Positions 13,701-22,700 of a DNA stretch of 64,000 nt are shown piece by piece. The stretch's first letter is position 1. Every line of letters starts with the position of its first letter. The position numbers and the translations under genes are program-made. The stretch is from positions 103,201,469 to 103,265,468 of the forward strand of contig NC_134574.1 of assembly GCF_050947875.1 (NCBI RefSeq), given 5' to 3'. The notes beneath the pieces were generated by a model. The model made no database searches. It saw only the letters and a list, made by a program, of their open reading frames with translations, and was not told where the DNA came from. This DNA is from Dermacentor variabilis. Its lineage: Eukaryota > Arthropoda > Arachnida > Ixodida > Ixodidae.

Positions 13701-16700
13701 TGCGTTACCGGTTCTGGTCACCGGGATCAGGCCGCACTCCAGGCCTGTTTGTGCAATTTTCTCAACACACGGCTTTTTTTTTTTTTTCGGTGGAGATTTG
13801 CGCGGCACCGGGATTTGAACCACGGTCTTCTTGCACGGGAGGCGGATACTCTACCGCCCCCGCAGGAGTTAAACTTAAAAATTATATTATGGGGTTTTAC
13901 GTGACAAAACCACTTTCTGATTATGAGGCACGCCGTAGTGGAGGACTCCGGAAATTTGACCACCTGGGGTTCTTTAACGTGCGCCTAATTCTAAGTACAC
14001 GGGTGTTTTCACATTTCGCCCCCATCGGAATGCAGCCGCCGTGGCCGGGATTCGATCCCGCGACCTCGTGCTCAGCAGTCTAACACCATAGCCACTGAGC
14101 AACCACGGCGGGTCCCGCAGAAGTTGTGCGCCTCATTTCACCTACAGTGGCGCCCTATTTGATCAGTCAAGGTGGACCAATCTGAGCTCGGTTATAGTGC
14201 ACGGATGGCACTCGGCTAGAGAACCTGGTATTTATGGCCTGCACATGTGTGGCCATATATAATTGACCATATATATCTTTTCTTTTTTTTTTTGAAGGAG
14301 GGTTCCCATACAGTGATAAAATAAAGGAAAAGACATTAAAAAGAAAAAAAGGGAAAAAAAGGAACATAAGAGGTGATTTGAACTCGTGACCCTTGGATGT
14401 TGCCCGGAAAGATAGCTCAGTCGGTTGGTTCGTCAGGCCCCAGGTTACTTTCAAGTGCCATAACTCCTGCTCCGAGCCTCATACTTACTTGGAAAGGGAC
14501 TGACGTTGTCCGCGATGGTGGATTTTTGGTGATTCCGAGTGGTTGGAAGGTATACTTTCTTGGAGAAATTGCTGCCCGAGGAGAAGAGCGGACTTGAGCG
14601 GCTTTAGAGACTAGGAAAACTGCCTTAAAATATTTAGACTTGAGGGAAAGCTTCGTTAACAAACTATAACACGGCAATCAGCACTCGAATACGACAAGAG
14701 AAATTATTGAGACGTGGAAAACTCCCTTGAAATAAATATGGTTTGCGAGACAAATGCGTGTAAGTATTGAACCTCTTAAAAGATGAGGGGAAATATGCGC
14801 TCACCGAGAGGTCACCGTCCGCACGAGACCACCACCAGGCACCTTACTGAGACTTGGAGGGCCTTGCGGCCGGAAACAAAGCCCCCCATTCCCGTCGGCC
14901 GAGAGCAGAAAACGTGTTTTTCCGATCGCTCAAGGTTGCGCGTACATAGTGTAACTCTAGCGTCTAGGAAAAGCTTAAACAGGTGCGAGGGCGGCACGCA
15001 TAGCGTGGGAAGCTAGCCGCCAGAATAACTATCTCAGGGACTGCTGCTGACAAGCGCGAAATACCTTCGTGTAATTATAATAACCCTAATAGGACTATTT
15101 TCGAAAAAAAAAGAAAACGGCCCAGAGGGCTATACTACGAGAGCTATGACTGATGATTTTATATATATATATATATATACACATATATATATATATATAC
15201 ATATATATATATGGGAGCGCATGCGCACGCTGTTGCTTTGCATACATTGCATACATTGCATACATTGCAATGCAAAAGCTGTTCTTGAATATTCTGGTGC
15301 CTTTGGCTGTCTGTGACTGCTGCATTCTAAGTAACTAAGTTCGGAGCTGGGGGAATCACTGAAGTCCACTGATTTTGTGTTCACTATTACTTGGGGGGTA
15401 GGGACATCATGGTTTCCTGGCCATTTCTGAAAGTTTTCTTTTTGACTGTGCAGTTTGCCATACAGCATAATATATAGTTAAATGAATGTGTACAATCCTT
15501 CTTTGTCCGCATAGTGGCTTGTGAAACTTTTTGTCCATACATAACTGTTTGTAGTTGTGGAACTGTTTGTAGTTTGTGGAGACCATCAGGGCAGGAATGC
15601 TATCTACGGACACTGTCAAATTCCGCCATATTATCAGCTTTGTTTGGCTGATAGGGTGGCTGCACCTTTTCTGAATGGCTCAAAAAATGCCAATACCATA
15701 GAATTCAAAAATGCTATGGTGGAATTGAACAATGTCAAATTGGCAGTTGGGAAGTGCAAAAGTGGAGCACCCACCCTGAATACTGAGGATCTGACCAATC
15801 TTTAGTGCGGCTCCGCGGACCTTGCAGAGCGTGTCCACAATGCGGCTGATGTTGGCCTGGGTCAGGAACGGGTTGTCAGCGTTCAACACAGCTGAGCCGA
15901 TGTCCGTCTTTGAGTCCGTCATGCCCAGGGTCCGTCGGGTCACTTCCGCAAGCGCGCCTAGGCCCAGTCCAGCAGCAAGACCTGGTTGCATGGACGACGG
16001 GTAGATGACAAGCGAATACGTCAATGATAGATTTTTCGGACATGCCCGATAATTCGGACGCTTTCGTAGCACCATATCCTACAGAGGCAATTTATAAGGA
16101 CGTCTGAAATTTCGGACGCTGAAGCTCTTCGCCGTCTAATGCTCCGGGCTTTTTGCCGTGACCGCAGGTCTGAAACAGCATTACACGAAGCCACCAACAG
16201 CACCATTTGTATTATTTCGCAGTGTTTAACCACGCCGATCCACTGGCAGCCGTAGGCACCGCGGCAACGCTAGGCCTAGCTACTTCGACATTCAATACCA
16301 AGCTTCCTGCAGTTCAGTGCTGTGTTTTTAACTGAAAGAATTCGCCGCTGTGAGCAATGGCGCCGATTTCGCCTTCGTCATGCTCGCGGTCGGCTTCGAT
16401 GCGCAGAAAGTACGGCAACGGTCAAACGTTGCAAAATGCAGGTTTCCAAAGATCAGCTTCACCGCAATGCGGCAGTGTTACGCGGTTACGCATATTCAAT
16501 GTATTGCGGCCGCGGCACCAAGACTGGAACAGGGCCACTGTCATGGGACACAGTACCTCTTTAATTATACACGCGTGCACCCGCCGTCTCCTGTCATAGT
16601 ATGAGCACCGATACACCTAGTAAGTGTTCTGGAGACCCTCAGAGCTATTTCGGGTGAGCCTGTGGCGATTTCAGCCCTTGGGAGCCGTAAAAAGCGTGCA

Positions 16701-19700
16701 TTCATTCTTTGGACTATCCGATTTTTCGGCCGTTTTCGCGCCACCTAAGGAGTCCGAAAAATCGGACGTTGACTGTAAAACAACTTTTCTGCAAAGGCAG
16801 CAAAAAGTAATATATAAGATGACCCTCAAAAATGGTGATTGCAGACTGGCTATATCTTGAGATTTTGGGGCAATTACGCAATCGATGCTTTGTTGCAACA
16901 CAACTGTAGCAGGATTTCAGCGCGCAGATGCTGCGTTATATTATTTGTTGCTTTGTTCCTTCGGCTTGATGAGTTTTATGTAGGAGCCATGGTGGGAAAT
17001 GCCTGTTCTAGAGGACTGACCAAGAAAGGGTACACGCCTACTGGCTCATACTCGGTGGTTAAATCATGAAAATAAAGTAAATAAAAAAATTCATTAAATA
17101 TGCACAGAGTGGCTACAACCCAAGTAAATATTCTCTTGGTCAAGATAAGCAAATGAAACAAAATGTGGCGAGAGAGTTTGTAGTGAGCACTTTATTTAAT
17201 AATTATAAGGAGATAGAGAAACTTCATTCCTAAAGACATTTTGGTCTGAGTCTTGTGCTGTTGGAGTTCATTTCGGACTCTTGGAGCGTTTTGTGTGTCC
17301 CACCAATGGTGGCCATAATGTAGGGCGTAGCTATTTTATTTTATTATTTATTTATTTAGGAATACTGCAGGCCTTAGAAGGCCCAGGCAGGAGGGGAAAG
17401 GTGCATACAAAAAAAGAAAATACAATAGAGTGACGAAGGAGTAGGAAAAGCTCCGGAAAAATGTAATAGAAAGTAGGAATGCATTATGAGTAAAGCACCT
17501 AAATAATGCATAGAGAGTGGCAAATACAAATTGAAACACAATTTCGAAACACTGGAAATGTAACAGAGAAAAAGAGGAGTGTATAATTCAAAATTATTAC
17601 GTGCAAATCTATAAATATTGCATAACAATACAAATTGAAAAAATATTTCGTAACAACAAGCAGCAAAGCAATCCAGCTCTCTGAGGTGTAGGAAAGGGAG
17701 GGTGTGGCATAATGTTTGGGCAAGTCAAAATGTGTGGAGAAGACAGTGCTCTGGGGCAATCCTATTAAGTATGAAATGCGTCGGGGCATTTTCCCCCTAG
17801 CACTTGACACTTCACTTTACTCGGTCAGCTTTTAATTTGGCAGTGGATAGCATCACTGGGTAGTGTGAGACCCGATACACACAGCCGTCATCCGTCCCAT
17901 CCCATCACTGTCACGTCATTGGTGCTTGTCAGGATAGAGACTTTCCTCACTGGTTTCTTCTAGACAACTGGACGTAAACAAAGTCAGGAGCATCAGCCAG
18001 CTTCGCTAGTGTTCCGTATTTTAAAAGAAACTGGCAAGGAAACGCTCTCTCCTGATGGACGCCGGTGCAGTGATAGCGACGATGTGGATGACAGCTGTGT
18101 GAATCAGGCCAAAGTCTCTGAGGCTGACAAATTAGTGCTGTGCCCTCTCTAGTGTATGTGTGCATATGTGAGTGATGGGGATGGTAAGAAGAGTCTGCTG
18201 TTATCGGATTTCTTGAGCCAATTGAGCCATGTATACCTGCTCCTGGCTAAACTGCTGGCCTCTTCGTGCTCAAATTATCTGGAGGAAGTGGCATTTCACA
18301 GTGTGCTACTTGCCTATTTCATCATGAACAAATCAGAAGTACAGATTGTCTACTGCCATGCAAGACCAAAAAGCACAGATTTCACAGCAACAAGACAACT
18401 TGGCGTGCATTACATTTCACCCTAACAATGACAAATGGAGTAATCATACCATTCCTGAAAAAGTTAAAAAGTTCCTCTCTCTACAAAACTTTTCGTCCTA
18501 GCATCACTGCAGAAAATAGATGCTTCTGATCTGTCTAGGATGAAGTGTGCAGGTAACATATGCAAATGTGGCATCACGCAGCATGCATTGAAATATGTCA
18601 CTCCTGTACGTGCGGAGTTTAAGAAGGAAACAAGCACCCGTCAAACTGATATAATGAGCATGAATATGATAAACTATGTCAAGGATAATGAAGTAAATCT
18701 GCAATCTTGTTGGCCATGCTTTATTTCAATGAGTATTTATATATGTAATGAAACCAAAATGCAAGATCCCACCAAGCAATATCAGTTACAGCAAAAGTAA
18801 CATTGCTTCACTTAATTGGCAGCTCAGAATATCTTTCTGGCAGTAAATCTGCGAAATTCTCAGAAAGAACAAATTGAAGTGGCGCATTTTTGACCAGCAT
18901 TAATGTCTTGCTTGTGCCGATCCTATATATGATTGAATGGTTGTAGTTTAGCACTGTTCATGTGCTATGTATCAGCACAGCCAACCACAAATGGTTATCA
19001 ACATTGATAAGTAGCTATACTTACTTTAACCATGGTGTTTCGTTTTTGTATCGAACAGCCTAGACTTGTCATTAACTACTCTCGCTTATTTCAATACTCA
19101 ATGTGACATACACTAACCCCTGTTCACTAGATAAACAAGAAATGCAGGTTTATGTATATGTGTGTTTTTTCCCAGGGGACGTGTGTGCTAGTCAAGCCAT
19201 TTCAAGGTCTTCTCTCTCACTCTTCCTCATCATTGTCTGGATGGAAATAAAGTTAACTATATATTATTATTATTATGTTAAGGGACCCCTTTCCAGCCTG
19301 TAGGAGGCATTACACTTGCATTTATTTTGCAGAGACCAGACTGAGACATATATATATATATATTTTTTTTTGCAATACAAGCATGCACACTTATAACAAG
19401 TGTAGGATATACCAGTGGTACTTCCATGCCAGAACTATGTTATAACAAAGTCATTTCTGTCCAACATGCACAAAAATGACTTTGTCATGACAAGATTCCA
19501 TTGTAGCGGTTTATCCAGAAGAGCCATGCAACTTGGTTGTGTTCAAATTTATGCAACATTCAGTGTGCCAGGAAACTATATGTACAAGTTGTTACCTCCG
19601 TATGAAATGAGCCTTCCGACTCTTGAAGCAGGCACTTTTGAGGCCTTGGAGTGCTCAGTCAGCTGCAAGAGAAATTGCCAGTCCTGATAAAGTCACAAAG

Positions 19701-22700
19701 CAAAAGAACAGTATGCAAATTAATGCTCTTACAGGGCACGCATTGCAAAATTGCGACATTGGCAACAGACCACCACGGCTTCAAGATTAATCTAACCGGC
19801 TGTAGCAGAGGTTAATGCACTTGATGCAGTGATGCTGTTTTGCCATCACAGAAGAGCTTCACGTTGTAAGTGGCAATTCAGACTAGCTCAAGCCCAAGAA
19901 TTTGCCGATGCAGGTTACAGGAAATGCACTACTGATGGTCAACTTCTTTGCACAAAACATGGCCACGAAGAGCCACAGTCGTCACCTCGACTCATTACAA
20001 GTGGCACATGGCCTTTTAATTTATTTTAAAGCGATATTTTCTTCGTGGTGTCGGGCAGCTTTTGGTGCTGTGGTCAGCATTTGGATTGGGCTGCTGTGGA
20101 GCTTGTTTTTAAGCAGAAGTTTTCTTTCCCGAATAGCAAACTTGGCATTTTCCTGACCGTAGCATCCAATGGTAGCACGCAGCTACAAAGGAAGCTTTAT
20201 CCTACAGTTGCATGCTACAGTTGGATGGATGGCAATTTTCCCTTTTATGAACCTTCCTCCACCTTGTGGGCTTTCACATAACTTATCTGCCAGAAGCCTT
20301 CCTTGTGGCTTCCAGCAGGTTTTGGTACGGTGACTGGTGGCGGTCGCTAGACTGTGGAGAGGAGGGTGTGAGCAGTGAGAAGGGTATGGCGCCGAGAGGA
20401 GTAAAGCAAGAGGAGAACTATTAACACGTGCCGATTGGTTGGTGCAAGTGATGATGTCATTGGGTCGCATCTGCAGAGTGAACATAAGAGCTTCGCTTAA
20501 ACTGATTCCCACAATGCATGCGATCTGCAGGATTCTTATTTGATTCAACCCCTTCTTGGCAGCAGCATACTCTTTTATATCTAATACATAGACTCACCAT
20601 TGGTTTATGACTTGCAGTCACGAAATGTGGTTTCACCGGTGCGCTTCCAGAAGAGACGGGTCGCTGCTGTATAAACTGGGCATCAGGCTTTTGTTCCGTT
20701 GTTACACTTGGCTCTACTGGCGAAACGGGTCTGTCCAGTGTTGACGAAGCAACGCCGCTCGTGGTTGTACTGGGCATTGTGTCGGCGCTGCCGACATGCT
20801 GGCTGTACACCGTGGGGGTTTCTAGCATAGCGCCAGCTGCCACATTGACGTTCCTGCCATGCTTGGTGTAGGCTGCAGACACCTCTGGAATGGCGCTAGA
20901 CGTGTAGCCAAGATGGGTTTCGTCTCGTAAGCCGTCCCACGATGGCTTCTTAGATGCATCCGCTGCGTGAGCATCTTGATGCCGTGCATGCTGGATCGCG
21001 TGCACCGTAAACTGCTTGATGCCCTCGGGTACCACGGACAACCTCTGCACGGTCTCGGAGACAGCTTTTGCAGCTTCTAGCTGTAAGAAGAGACAAGTAT
21101 GTGTGAGCCCCAACAGGCAGTGCTTAGGTACTTGAAGGCAACATGTTTCAAAAGCAGCACTGACTTAACCTCCAAATGTTGAACTGAGCTGTTAGACCCT
21201 TTGTACTTATATAACCACGGAATGAAACGCAACGAAGAAATTTTAAAGCGGAACACCCAATAAGTGTGCTTACTCGAGACTGACGTGAGGTCGCAATATG
21301 TCTGGTCACTGAAGGTGGCAGGAGCTTAGATCTAAGCATAAGGGCCAAAACTAAGCAAATGTGACAGCAGCTGGAGACGCCGGAAACGAAAGCACATTAC
21401 ATATTTGTTAGGTCTCAACTGACGTGTTTCGCTCCATGAGAATAGTACATTACGTATTTCTTCCTGTTCTCATCGTCGCCTATCAAACTAACCTCCCACC
21501 ACATTGTCACCCTTTTCAAAGCACATAGTAGCTGGCTAGAGGAATCCCTCTTAAGCTAACCTCTTCACCTTTACTTATGCATAAATGTCATCTCACTGCA
21601 ATGGCAACATAGGCTGTGTCTTCCTCCTTCTCCCATACAAATGAATTGTTTGTACTAGCCTCTTTTTTTCTCTCTCTTGCACATAAATGTGCATAAGGAA
21701 GCCAGCTAGTCACAAACAAGGTTAACTTCTTCACTTTTTTACTCTGTCATATGCCTGCGCAAGGACTCTAGGAGTGAGGAGAGGATGTAAGTACTGTCAA
21801 CCATACCAGAAGTATTGAGCTCTTGGCATTTATAGGCAATTTCAGGTGATAATAGCAACAACACTACATGGCGTTCACAATGCAAGTGCTCATAAAGGCA
21901 TGCACTCACTGCGTGAATAATTATACTAACACAATGGACACTCAGTAGACCTCAATAGACCTCGACCAAGCTAATCACAGTAAACGACAGCTGTTCTGAA
22001 TCAGACATGTACACGTCTCAGAAAAAAGGTAACTGGTTGCAATTACTTGTTCAAAAATGTAATTGGTTATGGTTACTAATTACTGTACCACAAAAGGAAC
22101 CGAGCAATTACTAAATGTAATTGATTATTGCAATGTTACTTTCCCCCTACATTGATTAGCATTGCATAAATACAGCAAATAAAACAAACTGGTCTGGTTC
22201 TTTCAATGTGTACTTTTCAGCCCTTCACACAAGGTTTATCTCCCCTAAGTATTCCTTATAAAAATTTTATTCAGTGATATTCCCTCCTTTTCTTGTGGAC
22301 ACATCTTCAGCGACACTGAAAACTTGCTCAACATGTGCTGGAGAGAACGGCTGTGTAGTAACATACGGACACTTCTCTCAAACGATTGTGGTTACTCAAT
22401 ACCGAGATGCTCGGATCTGCGTTCTCTATGAAGCACAATGCTTCATTGTCACTGGAGCTAGGGGAACGTGTTCGCGACAGGGCCAGTGAAAAACAGAGAA
22501 ATCATATTAGGTGCTTACTTGGCAACAATGTCCGAAGTGGCCATAGCTATTGAGCCATTTCAATATGTTGGCCAATATCTCATAGACCTTCTCTAGGCGT
22601 CCGACACTCATTAGCCATTTAAACTTGAACAACTTATTGTAACGGACGTCAGAAAATGTTCATGTTCCTTGAAAAGGTCTCTAGATCTGTAATGTAAGTT

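Noticed and set aside
13790..13862. Possible tRNA-Gly-like gene on the minus strand
   Set aside because: The acceptor stem does not pair and an A-rich tail follows, as in a SINE.
15160..15213. (AT)n tract considered as a regulatory feature
   Set aside because: It is a simple microsatellite in an intron with nothing to support a function.
17947..18165. Minus-strand frame first considered as the missing COQ8 exon before KxGQ
   Set aside because: The true exon 3 was found at 19596-19662 with clear similarity and correct phases.
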